A DNA stretch of 64,000 nt from positions 434,001 to 498,000 of the forward strand of contig JAIVFI010000004.1 of assembly GCA_025558095.1 (NCBI GenBank), read 5' to 3'. Source of the DNA: Hyaloraphidium curvatum (Eukaryota > Monoblepharomycota > Hyaloraphidiomycetes > Hyaloraphidiales > Hyaloraphidiaceae). Every line of letters starts with the position of its first letter. Positions within the stretch are counted from its first letter, which is position 1. The notes under the pieces are model-generated. The model had not been told where the DNA came from. It saw nothing but the letters and a program-made list of their open reading frames with translations, and searched no databases. The translations under genes and the position numbers were made by a program. Of this stretch, positions 9,458 through 18,847 are shown piece by piece.

Positions 9458-12114
9458 TCACGCCGGCGCCGGCTCGGCCGGCCGCGCCTCCCCCTCCCCG
9501 GCCTCCCCCGCCGGCGGCCTCCAGTCCTCCACCGTGAACTCCCCCTGCTCCCTCCTCACCCTGCCCCTCCACCACCGCACCGAGACCTCCCTCCCAACGC
9601 CGTAGCAGAACCCCGCCAGCGCCGACCTGCTCGCGCGCGAGCGGAGCAGCTCCGCCGCAAGCCACCGCAGAAAGTCGGCGGCCAGGTACGCCCCGGCGGG
9701 GATCAGGGCCAGGTACGGGTGCAGCAGCGCCGCGCACGGGTGCACGAGGTACTCGCCGAGGAAGGCGACGACGAAGGGGAGGAGGAGCGTGTGCGCGACG
9801 AGGTGGTAGACGTGCGTGCGGACCGTGCGCACGTCGATGGCGAGGAAGGCCTCGCGCGGGCCGGGCACGTGCGCGGCTGCGGCTGCGGCTGCGGGCGGGT
9901 TGTTGGCGGGGGGTGCCGCCGCCGCGGGGTGCGGGTTGTCTGCCAATGGCGGGCGATCGGGCGACTGTGGGCGTCCGATGTCGGGGTCGCCCTGCGCGAG
10001 GGGCCTCACGGCTTCCGACGCGCGCCCGCTCGACCTGCGCACGTGGCCCGGTTCCCTGCTCCGGTCCTTCCGCCTGCGCACGACCGACACCGTCGGCGGC
10101 GACTGCGGCCGGTACGGCACGGGCGTCGGCTGGTGCAGGAACGGCGCCTCGTGCTGCGCGGCGTCCACGTCGGCGGGCCCGCGGCCGTCGACGCGGACCA
10201 GCGGCGGCCCCGCGGGGATCTCGACGACCTCGGGCGCCGCCGGCGGCAGGTCCGCGAGAAGCACCAGCTTCTCCTTGCCCTTTGCCGTCGTCCGCGGCGG
10301 GTCCTCCGGGGACGGCGGCGCGTCGTCCCCGCTCCCCTCCTTGCTCCTATCCTCCTCCCCGTCGGCCGCGATCGTCCCCGGCGTCGGCACCGGCGAAGCC
10401 GGAAGCGGCGACGGCCCGTCCGGGGACTGTCCGTCCGGCGACGCATCCTCCGCCGGCCCGGCCGCCCCGCCCGCCCGCTCCGGCGCGCGCATCTCCCTCT
10501 CGGCAAACGGCAGCCCCGCCGGTCCCGGCGACGCCGGCGGCGGCGCGATCTGCAGCGCCGCGCCGCCCCCGCTGTGCAGATACGGCGGATCACCCCACCC
10601 AGGCGGCGGGCTGGCCACGCGCTGACCCCACCCTTCCCTCGCGGCGGTCCGCGCGGCGCGGTCGGCCCGCCGGCGCTCGCGCACCTCGCGGCGCTGCCGG
10701 TTGTTTGGCGGAGGGACGGCGAGCGCGGCGGGGCGGAGGTTGCGGGGGGCGACGCCAAAGGTGGGGGCCTGGGCGCGGAAGAAGCGGGAGCGGATGACGG
10801 CGAGGAGGATGTTGGCGCGCTCGTACTCGACGTAGAGCGCGCGGGGGACCATGGCATTGGGCTGAGGCTGCGGGTCCGGCCCGTTTCGGGCTACTCGACA
10901 CGGGTTCAGTCTGGACAAGCTGGGGCGGCACAACGCAGCAACCCACCCTGGTTCGCGTTCCCGTTCTGGCGGTCCTCGAGCACAAAGATCTTCAGGACAA
11001 AGGAAGTCGAAGAGATGGCGCGCTGGCTCGTGACGACGCTCGCGTTCGGGAACGACACGGCGCGCGCCAGCCTGCGCAGCTGCTGCTCGTCCGCGCGGTC
11101 CGCGCGCTCGCGCTCTCCGTTCCCCTCGGGCCGCGGCGGCGGCGCCGCCTCGTCCTCCTCGTGCGCGGCGATCTCGTCCGCGACGGCCGGAACGGCCCAC
11201 AGCATGCCCGCGGCGGCGAGCGCGGCCACAGGCGGGAACGTCTGCAGCCTGGCCATGGCTGCCCAGCCGAACTTGCGGCGCACCCACAGCACGGCGCGCA
11301 GCACGAGCAGACGGTAGGCGTACGACGGCAGGTCCGCTGCGACGGCCAGGGTGGCGAGCACGGCGTGCGAGCCGGGCATGCCCGAGAGCAGCGATGCGGT
11401 GAGCAGCAAAAAAGCAACGTCCAGCGGCGTGAACAGCATGGCGACCAGCGCGAGCGTGAAGAGGCGGTGGTAGGCGCCGGGCGCCAGCGACGGCTGCCAG
11501 GCGGGCGCGCCGTGCTCGAGCACGCCGGCGCCTTGGCCCAGCAGCGCGTTGAACGCCAGCCGGCCGTACTCGGCGGCCAGCAGGTACGCCCCGTAGGTCA
11601 GCGCCGCGACGAACAGGGCCGCCGGCGTCAGCGCGTACACGTCGGCCAGCGAGTGCGCGAAGCGGATCAGCAGCGGGCGGCGGTGCGGCCGCACGGCGTA
11701 CGGCTCCTGGCACGACGGGCACAGCACCGGCCGCAGCGGGTCGCCCTCGCGCTTGCGCGCGACCCACGTGCGGATGCAGCGCTGGTGGCACGTGGCCGTC
11801 GACCCGCGGCATCTGCTCCGCACCCCCCGAGAAGTGGTCCAGACGGCACATAGGGCACCGAACACGGCGAATAGACACGGATCCGGGGGTTGCCAGTCAG
11901 ATACCATTTCCTGCTTAGCAGCCTAGCGGGCTCACCGGCACGGGCGCACCCAGTCGTGCGGCGCGCGGGTGTCGGGCGGCCGGTCGCGGTCGTCGTCCTC
12001 CGTCTCCAGGCAGATCCAGCACTGCCGCGGCTCGGGGCGCGGCAGAGGCGGCGACTCAGGCGACGCCGCGGGCGGCGGCGACCCCGCGCCGTCGCCCATC
12101 CCGCGGTCGCCCAT
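9458..12114 (-). CDS. RING-CH (MARCH-type) transmembrane E3 ubiquitin ligase
   Basis: Three exons (12114-11936, 11812-10947, 10890-9458) give 825 residues. Near the N-terminus is a RINGv zinc-binding domain: CWIC, then PCRCRGSTATCHQRC, then CPSC, in the C4HC3 order of MARCH proteins. Several hydrophobic segments follow (for example ALFVAALTYGAYLLAAEYG, LFTLALVAMLFTPLDVAFLLL). A long Pro/Ala-rich, low-complexity middle precedes a second hydrophobic region (HLVAHTLLLPFVVAFLGEYL) and a basic-acidic tail. The family ubiquitylates membrane proteins at organelle or plasma membranes. The first intron (123 nt) splits the RING domain. The long GC-rich plus-strand frames opposite it are shadows. Confidence 0.85.
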
Positions 12115-12288
12115 CCGCGGTCACGGGTCGAGTGGTCGGAATCTGCAGTCGGCTCTAACCGCCGTTCGGGGTCGCGTCCCTTTTTCTGGCTTCGAGTGAG
12201 GGTCTAACCGCCGACAATACCTTTTCTTGAAACCGCCCTTCCTCGAGGTTTCCACGGCTCCGGACGCGTCGGCGGCCCGCCGCGCGCC

Positions 12289-12968
12289 ATGGCGGGCCCA
12301 GAGACCCCCGTGCGCGTGCCGGCCGGCCCCGAAACGGCCGCCGACGCGCCGAAACCCGCGCACGCGTCCCCACCCGGCTGCCCTTCGCCCCCGTCGCCCT
12401 CGCCCGACGACGACCCGGAGGCAGGCGCGCCCCCCGAAGACGACGCGGACTCGCCGCTGCCGCAGTCCTCGGACGCGGGCTTCCGCGATCCCGCCCCGCC
12501 GCGCGCCGCCTCTTCGCACCGCACACATCCGGCTCCGTCCCACACACCCAGCGCCCTCTCGGGGATCGGAAACTGGCCCGTGGAGGACCCGGCCGCCTTT
12601 TCCAAGCTCAATGCTTCGGTGGGCTGTCCGGCCTGGCACGTCTGCCCCGTCCCACGCTAATCCCGATCGCTTCGCACCCCAACTCCCCGATCGGCCCCGT
12701 TTCCGCGAACCAGTCCCCGCCCCCGCGCACGCCGGCGCACCTCCTCGCCTCCTCGCTGCCCCCGCCGCGCACCGTGAGGAGGGCGGACGCCGACGCGCCG
12801 CTGCTGGCCGCGCTGCGGGACCTGGAGAGGGGCGGGAAGAAGAGGGGGAGGGCCGAGGCGGTGCAGGCCGGGGAGCGGCCGGGTAACGGGAAGAGAGTGA
12901 GGTGGGAGGACCTGGAGGGCGGGACGGCGTTGAGGATCGGCGGACAGGACTGGGACGAGAGTTGCTGA
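12289..12968 (+). CDS. Unknown hydrophilic, Pro-rich protein
   Basis: Two exons (12289-12618 and 12714-12968) give 194 residues. The N-terminal half is Pro/Ala/Asp-rich and probably disordered (PSPSPDDDPEAGAPPEDD). The C-terminal part is a charged segment (RRADADAPLLAALRDLERG, then KRVRWEDLEGG). I do not recognise the family. Support comes from the GTGGGC donor, an internal CTAAT branch-like sequence, the intact frame after splicing, and a second, decayed copy of exon 2 at 14.99-15.24 kb. The 95-nt intron ends in GCGAACCAG, which is also present in that copy. It is divergent from the RING-CH gene across 174 bp. Confidence 0.5.
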
Positions 12969-13188
12969 TCGGTCTCGGCCAGGACGGGGCGGCGTGGAGG
13001 CGCGATCGGGCTCGTGCCGGCGTCTGGGGCGCTTGGACTGATTGCCAGGGCGTAGCTTTCTCAAGGATGTCTTTCTCTCGGAGACCGATTGGAGCGACGG
13101 GTGTCTCCGACGCCTCGAGCGAGTAAATTTGCGCGGGTCCTCTTGGCTGCCCCGCCGTCATCCCCACAATCACTGCCTTCCAATAGCA

Positions 13189-14722
13189 ATGGCGCCCGAG
13201 CCGGCAGGCGCCCCGTTTACGCGCGAAGAATGGCTCGCGATATTGCCGGCTGCCGCCGCGCCCCCTCCGGACGTGTTTGCCGCGGGCGACGCGGAGGCGG
13301 GCGCGGCGGAACCCGCGCCGCCGGCGGTCTCGGTCGACGAGGCGGCGGCCGCGGCGGCGCGCTTTTCGCCGCTGCTGGCGCTCGTAGGGCGCACCGTGGC
13401 GTGGTGGTCGAAGCGCGGTCCCGATGCCGGGCTGGGATCGATCCCGTTCGCGGCATACCGGCTCGCGGCCCTGGTCATGGTGGCGGCCCTGCCTGCCTAT
13501 GCCACGTTATTCGTCAGCCTGCCGGTCGGACCCTTTGCCGCGGGCATCATTGCCTACGCCCTGTCCACGCTGGTAAATGCCTTTCTGATGTTGCGCGTCG
13601 GTCTTGTGGTGTACACGAGCCCGCAACGTCCCTGGGGTGGAGACACGGTGGCCCCATGGGCAACGCAGATCTACCGCTGGGCATCGCTGCTTCCTCACCC
13701 GGGCGGAGACGCTCCGCCCTCGGCGCTCGTCGAGCACTTTGCCTCGGACGAAGAGCTTTGCACGTGCCCAAGGGCTTCCTGCGCCGGCAAGCTCCCGAGC
13801 CAGGCTGCCGCGTCCTACCTCATCGTCGCCCTCCTGAGGATTGCTCTTCAGCTTGTGGTCTGCCCGGTGTTGCTGTGGACTCCTCTCGTCACGCTCGGTC
13901 CTTTTGTGTGGTCAACATCGTGGGGCGCCACCATGAGCACCCTCGTCTGCGCCTGCGCAGTTGTAAGCGCGCTGCCTATCGCGTTCCGGCAAGTCATGTT
14001 TCCCAATGAGCGCATGACGGAGCTCTCGATGCGCATACAGCGCAGGGCCGCGGTAATTGTCGTTGGCGAACTCGTACGCACCGCCCGCGAGCAGCCGGAA
14101 TCCCTCGGTTGGATCAGACATGACGTTCCGAGTGCATACGTGACCTTCTATCGCCGGATGTCGGGATCGTGGCACTCGCAAGGGCTGCTTGCTTTTTCGC
14201 ACTCGTTTGCGCGCCATCAGGCGTACGTCGCCATCCCCCTGCAGCTGTTGGGCCTGGTCCTGAATGCCGTGAGTAGCCTTGATGCCGTCGCTGCGTTGTC
14301 CGGCGCTGATGCCCCCGGAGGCCGTCGGCGCGTGCTTCACCGCCTGGCAGTTCCTCCTCCTCTTCAACACCGGCTGGATTTCCTTTGCCTTGCTCCTCGG
14401 CATCGCCGCCGCCAACGCGCGCGTCTCGGGCGTCGCCGAGATCTTCGACTCGGGCCGCGCCGCGCTCCTCGAGCTGCTGGTCGAGCGGCCCGACGTGCCG
14501 CCCGCGGCCGCCGCGGCGATCAGGGACCATGCCGCGCTGCTGGGATGCCTCGCAGCCAAGGCGCCGCTGGCCAAGTGGCTGGGGCTCCCCGTCACCTGGG
14601 GGCTGGTTCGCACGCTCGCGGTGACGGCGCTCACGGCGTTCGGCGCGCTGTGGGGCATCGTGCGCGGGCTGGGGGTGACGGTCACCATGGAGTCGGTGTG
14701 CGGGGTCGAAAGGCTCTCCTGA
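13189..14722 (+). CDS. Unknown multipass membrane protein
   Basis: Two exons (13189-14268 and 14321-14722) give 493 residues. After an Ala/Pro-rich N-terminus there are about seven hydrophobic segments, including LAALVMVAALPAYATLFVSL, AAGIIAYALSTLVNAFLML, LIVALLRIALQLVVCPVLLW and, after the intron, AWQFLLLFNTGWISFALLLG. A cytosolic-looking loop contains a Cys pair, CTCPRASC. The number and spacing of helices recall seven-helix receptor-like protist and fungal proteins, but no motif supports a specific family. The 52-nt intron has a consensus GTGAGT donor and joins in phase 0. Confidence 0.65.
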
Positions 14723-14900
14723 CCGGTGTCTGACCTAGGTCTCATCTTGTAACGTAACGCACGGTTTCATGGATTGCATGCATGCACTGCCTCCACAAAC
14801 GCCACCCACGACCGAAGCGAAGACGAGAAGCATGAATCGCACGTCGGGCATGCTCGGCGACGGAGTGATCGAAGTGCCACCCCCGGTAATCCAATCGCTC

Positions 14901-15006
14901 GACTGGTTCGCGGAATGGGGGACTTTCGCACCACGACGCGGAATGGGGGACTTTCGCACCATCACCGCGAACGCGGAAGTCCCCCGGGTCATTCCGCGAA
15001 CCAGTC
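14901..15006. repeat. Foldback element: 17-bp perfect inverted repeat with nested arms
   Basis: The left arm at 14901-14917 (GACTGGTTCGCGGAATG) is the exact reverse complement of 14990-15006. Inside it, 14917-14929 (GGGGGACTTTCGC) pairs with 14973-14985 with one mismatch. The spacing between outer arms is 72 nt. The right arm coincides with the start of the decayed gene copy. It could be a small foldback transposon end or a rearrangement scar. Confidence 0.75.
14909..14961 (+). repeat. 28-bp tandem direct repeat, two copies
   Basis: A 25-nt block starting CGCGGAATGGGGGACTTTCG occurs at 14909-14933 and again at 14937-14961, a period of 28. It duplicates the left arm of the foldback. Confidence 0.85.
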
Positions 15007-15240
15007 CCCGTCCCCGCGCACCCCGACGCAGCTGCTCGCCCCCTCGATGCCCCGCCCCGCCTCCCCCGCGGATCGTGAGGAGGACGGACGCCGAGACGCC
15101 CCTGCTGTACCCGCTGCGGGACCTCCAGAGGGGCGGGAAGAGGAGGAGGGCCGAGGCGGTGCAGGCCGGGGAGCGGCGGGAAGGAGACAAGGGTGAGGTG
15201 GGAGGACCTGGAGGGCGGGCAGCGGTGGAGAGTGACGCGC
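14990..15240 (+). pseudogene. Decayed partial copy of the 12.3-13.0 kb gene (exon 2)
   Basis: This interval matches 12698-12955 over most of its length, from TTCCGCGAACCAGTCCCC through GGGAGGACCTGGAGGGCGGG. Translated pieces correspond (VRRTDAETPLLYPLRDLQ against VRRADADAPLLAALRDLE, then EAVQAGER in both), but the reading frame is shifted before and after this core, so no complete product is possible. The match includes the intron 3' end upstream of exon 2, so it is a DNA-level duplication and not a retrocopy. Confidence 0.7.
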
Positions 15241-15559
15241 GCTGCGGATGGATGGCAATGAGCTAGCGCTTGCCGGACGGGACCGCATACACGATCGGGC
15301 TCTTGCTGCGCGGATGCTGCATGCGGCCGTCAGGGTCCTGCACAGGACTCGTCCATGTCGTTTTCGCATTGTTGAATCTGTTGAAAACATGCGGCGGCGC
15401 GCCCGCGACCAGAGCTGCGCAGCGTTCTTTCGCGTAGGTCACGCAAAGACGCAGTTCATTACTTCGAACTCACACGGTTGCGTCTGTTCGGTGCATCAAA
15501 TTCTTCTACTCGGTACGACGCCCACTGGTGCTTCATGCCGCGACCCCCCATCCACGGAG

Positions 15560-16055
15560 TCAGTCCGGGGGCGAGCCTTCGGGGCACGGCGCCCCGTGCA
15601 GGGCCCAGACCTCGTGGCCTGCCATGTTCACGTAGTAGGGGCACGCGGCGTGCAGCGCGCACGTCTCGTCCGCCTCGGACACGACGACGTAGGCGCAGCC
15701 CGCTGACGCGGTGCACAGCTCTGCGCACGCGGCGGGTTCCGCGGATGCGGCGCCGTTGTGTACTCCGAGCGGGTCGCTGTAACAGCGTGCACGCGCGTGG
15801 CACAGTTCGAGGGCGGCGGCGTAGCGGCGGTACAGCGCGGGCGCCGCACTGTACGCCGCGCACGCGACCAGCGGCTCGCCGTACTCGCAGAAGAGGTCGG
15901 GCGGGCACTCGGCGCACGACCGGCGGAGGACCCGCGGGGGCGCGGCGCTGTGGGATCGTCAGCGTCCTCCGCGGGCAGCACGCGGCAACGAACCCGGCGC
16001 CGGCGATCGCGATGGCGAGGAGAGCGAGGAGCGCAAAGGGCCCCGGCGCGCGCAT
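15560..16055 (-). CDS. Small Cys-rich secreted protein, PAN/apple-like
   Basis: The product begins with a signal peptide (MRAPGPFALLALLAIAIAGA) in a first exon ending near 15985-15997. A short intron ends at the CCCACAG acceptor. The mature part contains many Cys residues in spaced pairs (RRSCAECPPDLFCEYG, LCHARARCYSD, AACAELCTASAGCAYVV, DETCALHAACPYY) and terminates in PCPEGSPPD at 15560. The CAELC...GCAYVV...CALH pattern resembles PAN/apple domains, which bind protein or carbohydrate outside the cell. Whether the intron is 34 or 46 nt is uncertain because two donors are possible. Confidence 0.55.
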
Positions 16056-16499
16056 CGTCGGCGCGGGGGCGCGGGAGGTGGAGGTGCGATGTGGGGGACG
16101 GGGCCCGGTGTCTCTATTCCCCAGCCGCCACCACGCCAAGGCCCCGCCCTCCGTGGCGGGCTGTGTCGCGTGATGAACTTCGGAGAACGCGTACGCCAGC
16201 CCCCTGGGTGCAAATCCGCCCGGTCGGCTGGCCCGCCGTCACGTCCATGGGCGCAGTCCCCTTGCGTCGGGGCCAGTCGAACCTCTGCGGAGCTGCAACC
16301 CGCGACCTCGAGCGCTTAAGCCCGATCGAGCCGCACCCGGAGCAGTGCCACGTCTAGATCTAGTGCCAAAGGTCCGTTTTAGTACAGGTGCGCATCATGT
16401 GGTTCGTTGCGCGGCGCACCATGAACAGCAGCCTCCGTGGATGCGTGACGAATCGCCCCGATTATCGAAGCAACTCACAACCACTCCGCCGCGGACGCG
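16056..16499. other. Divergent intergenic region upstream of HemW
   Basis: 444 bp between divergent start codons of the Cys-rich protein gene and the HemW-like gene. No credible gene or repeat is visible; it presumably carries both promoters. Confidence 0.45.
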
Positions 16500-17765
16500 A
16501 TGGTCGCCGCGGCCGCTCTCCGCGCAGCCTCGATTCTTCCAGACGCGATCGGACTCTATCTCCACTATCCGCTCTGCGTCTCCCTCTGCGCAATGTGCGC
16601 TTTCGTGAAGCAGCGCGCGTCGACGCTCCACGACCACGCCGGCCTGCATTCCGCGCTGCTCGCCGACGCGTCGCACGCGCTGCGCTTCCGGACGTCTTCG
16701 CGCCGCGTGGCGACGGTCTACATGGGCGGCGGCACCCCGGCGCTGGCGCCCGCGTCGCTGGTCGCCGGCCTGCTCGACACCGTCGCCCGCGACGCCGAAC
16801 CGCTGCCGGGCCTCGAGGTCACCGTCGAGGGCACGCCGGCGTCTTTCACTCCTGCCAAGCTAGCGGACCTCCGCGCCGCCGGTGCCACACGCATCTCCCT
16901 TGGCGTGCAGTCACTCGACGCTTCGGCACTGCGGCTGCTCGGGAGGGAGCACACGCCGCAGGAGGCCGTCGACGCCGCCCGCCGAGCCCGCGCGGCGTTC
17001 CCGCAGCCCTACAGGCTCTCTGTGGACCTGATTTACGGCCGTCCAGGCCAGACGGTCGCTTCCTGGCGGGAGGAGCTGAGAAGAGCGGCCGAGGCCTGCG
17101 AACCGGACCAAATATCGGCTTACCAGCTCACGGTCGAGCCCGGGACACCCTTTGCGCGGGACGTGGCGGCAGGCAGGGTCCGCATGCCGTCGCCGGAGCT
17201 GCAGGAGGACCTCTACTTTGCCACCGTCGCCGAGCTCGCCTCGCTGGGCTTCGAGCAGGCCGAGGTGTCGACCTTTGTCCGGTGCGGCATTTCGCCGTGT
17301 GAGCACAATGTCGGGTATTGGACCGGGCGGGACCATGTCGGGATCGGGCCTGGAGCGCACGGGCGGTTCGTCGACGCGGCGGGGAGAAGGTGGCGCACGC
17401 GTTCGGCAGCAGACGCGGCATCGTGGACGGACATGGTGCGCAGGGATGGACACGGCGTTGCGAGGACGGTTGCAGTCGATGCCGAGGGGTCCAGGGATGA
17501 GGCCGTAGTCATGGGGCTGCGGATGCTGCGGGGGCTGGCCGAGGGTGGGCTCAGGAGGTTTATGCGGAGCGACTTGGCGTTCGAGGACTGCTTGGACATG
17601 GACAAGGTGGCGGAGTTGTGCGACGCGGGACTGATGCAACTCGCGGATGAGGGCGGGGATCGCGTGCTGCGGCTCACGCCCAAGGGGCTGCCGCTGTCAG
17701 ATTCTATCGTGCCAGATATCCTGTTGCCGATGCGGCAAGCTGCTGTGGTCGAACAGCCTCACTAG
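16500..17765 (+). CDS. HemW/RSAD1-like radical SAM protein
   Basis: A single exon of 421 residues. Near the N-terminus LYLHYPLCVSLCAMC supplies the CX3CX2C cluster motif of radical SAM enzymes, followed by VYMGGGTPALAP (SAM-binding GGGTP), TRISLGVQSLD and SVDLIYGRPGQT, all hallmarks of the HemN/HemW group. The C-terminal HemN domain includes NVGYWTGRDHVGIGPGAHG. Its length and C-terminal domain fit HemW/RSAD1, a heme-binding chaperone-like protein of mitochondria and bacteria, better than true coproporphyrinogen dehydrogenase HemN. Base composition matches the neighbours, so nothing in it suggests recent transfer. Confidence 0.88.
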   Translation: MVAAAALRAASILPDAIGLYLHYPLCVSLCAMCAFVKQRASTLHDHAGLHSALLADASHALRFRTSSRRVATVYMGGGTPALAPASLVAGLLDTVARDAEPLPGLEVTVEGTPASFTPAKLADLRAAGATRISLGVQSLDASALRLLGREHTPQEAVDAARRARAAFPQPYRLSVDLIYGRPGQTVASWREELRRAAEACEPDQISAYQLTVEPGTPFARDVAAGRVRMPSPELQEDLYFATVAELASLGFEQAEVSTFVRCGISPCEHNVGYWTGRDHVGIGPGAHGRFVDAAGRRWRTRSAADAASWTDMVRRDGHGVARTVAVDAEGSRDEAVVMGLRMLRGLAEGGLRRFMRSDLAFEDCLDMDKVAELCDAGLMQLADEGGDRVLRLTPKGLPLSDSIVPDILLPMRQAAVVEQPH

Positions 17766-17817
17766 ATGCCAGTATTGCAGTCCTCTCTCCCCCAGCTCCC
17801 AACGGAAATGATGTCGC

Positions 17818-18698
17818 TCAGCATGCCGCCCCCTCGGCGCCCCTGCCCTCGGCCGCCGAACCGTCCACCGCATCCGCAAAGGCGCCCTGGCAGCCGCACG
17901 TGGGGTTCCGGCACGACTTCGCGTGGATCCTCGCGGCAGCTTCGTCGGCAGAGACGTTTTCCCACTTGGCGACCGTTTCGGTGACGAGCTGCTTTCCGGG
18001 CAGCGCGGCGTCCGCGGCCGGGCCGAGGTCCGCGACGCTGTCGTTGCGCAGAGTCTCGACCGAGCCGGAGCCGCGCAGGTTGCGCGTGTACTTCTCGAGA
18101 TCCGGGACGATGCTCACTGGCGGGCAGCGGGGATGGTGAGTTCGACCTGTCTGTCAATGGATTCCGCCAACGCACCTCGCTTGGCGAACCCCGCCTCCTC
18201 CTTGGCCTTGGCGAGCTTCGTCCCCAGGCCGCCAATCATCTCCTCCAGCTTCCTGTACTCCTCATCGAGGACCTGGCGCGCCTCCCTCGCCCGCTCCGCT
18301 TCTTCGCCGCCGCGCCCCGTCGCCGCCTCCATCTCCCCCAGGTGCCTGCGGCATCTCTCCCCCACCGCCTCCGGCCCCTTGCCCTTCAGGTCCGCCGCCC
18401 CGACCGCCACCAGCCCGCCTATCATCTGCGCCCGCTCCGCGCGGTTTCGCTTTGCCTCGGCCGACGTTGCCTCCCCGAGCTGGGCCAGAGTCGCGCGGTA
18501 CTCGACCATGTTGCGCTCGTAGTCCTCCCTGGCGGCTCGGGCGAGGGCGAGCGTGGTTTCGAGGCGGGAAACGGCGGCGGCCCAGGCGTGGAAGGCCGCG
18601 AGGGCGGCCTCGCCCGCCTTGGGAGCAGAGACGACCGCCGTGGGGGCGGAGACGACCGCCGCGGGAGCGCAGACGACCGCCGTGGCAGCGCCGTCCAT
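17818..18698 (-). CDS. Coiled-coil protein of unknown function
   Basis: The start ATG at 18698 opens a repeat-rich leader (three 7-residue units of the TAVVSAP type). A long Ala/Glu/Arg-rich helical region follows (SRLETTLALARAAREDYERN, EEYRKLEEMIGGLGTKLAKA), likely coiled coil. Near 18114 the frame meets a stop immediately after a GTGAGC donor. The adjacent frame continues with PGKQLVTETVAKWENV and a Cys segment KSCRNPTCGC, ending at 17818. I join them by an intron of about 96 nt, but the acceptor is uncertain. The family is not recognised. It is convergent with HemW (52 bp). Confidence 0.5.
18621..18683 (-). repeat. 21-bp tandem repeat, three copies, in frame
   Basis: Three imperfect 21-bp units (GGGAGCAGAGACGACCGCCG on the plus strand and variants) encode AVV(C/S)AP(T/A) heptads near the start of the coiled-coil protein. 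The period is a multiple of three, so unit number can change without a frameshift. Confidence 0.85.
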
Positions 18699-18847
18699 CT
18701 TGGAAAGTGCTTTTGCGGCGGTTTGGCTGCTAACGGGCTCGGATTGCAGGGGTTGCGGTGGCCGGGATTCGCGACCTTTGTTTGGTCGGCCGCGAGTCAG
18801 CATGCATGCAGCGTCGCGCCAGGTCCGGCGGCTCACGCGTACACGGA

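Larger units (their letters stand above)
14723..15559. other. Gene-poor interval with foldback and decayed gene copy
   Basis: No intact gene. It holds a 28-bp tandem duplication, a 17-bp perfect inverted repeat and a degraded copy of exon 2 of the gene at 12.3-13.0 kb (listed separately). The remainder, about 15260-15559, shows nothing recognisable. Confidence 0.55.

Noticed and set aside
9719-11317. Long plus-strand open frame opposite the RING-CH gene
   Set aside because: It is Arg/Pro-rich antisense of a GC-rich coding sequence and shows no domain. The minus-strand frame has a RINGv domain and consistent splicing.
13042-14733. Frameshift in the multipass membrane protein gene near 14270
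   Set aside because: The shift is explained by a 52-nt intron with a GTGAGT donor that joins the two frames in phase.
12119-15390. A single transposable element covering the 12-15 kb region
   Set aside because: No transposase-like protein or long terminal repeats. Only a short foldback and a decayed gene copy are visible.
16500-17765. Recent bacterial transfer of the HemW-like gene
   Set aside because: It lacks introns, but composition matches neighbours and the family is natively mitochondrial in many eukaryotes.
17818-18117. Separate short gene starting with GTG at 18117
   Set aside because: The start would be non-ATG and coincides with a GTGAGC donor, so it is more simply the last exon of the coiled-coil gene.
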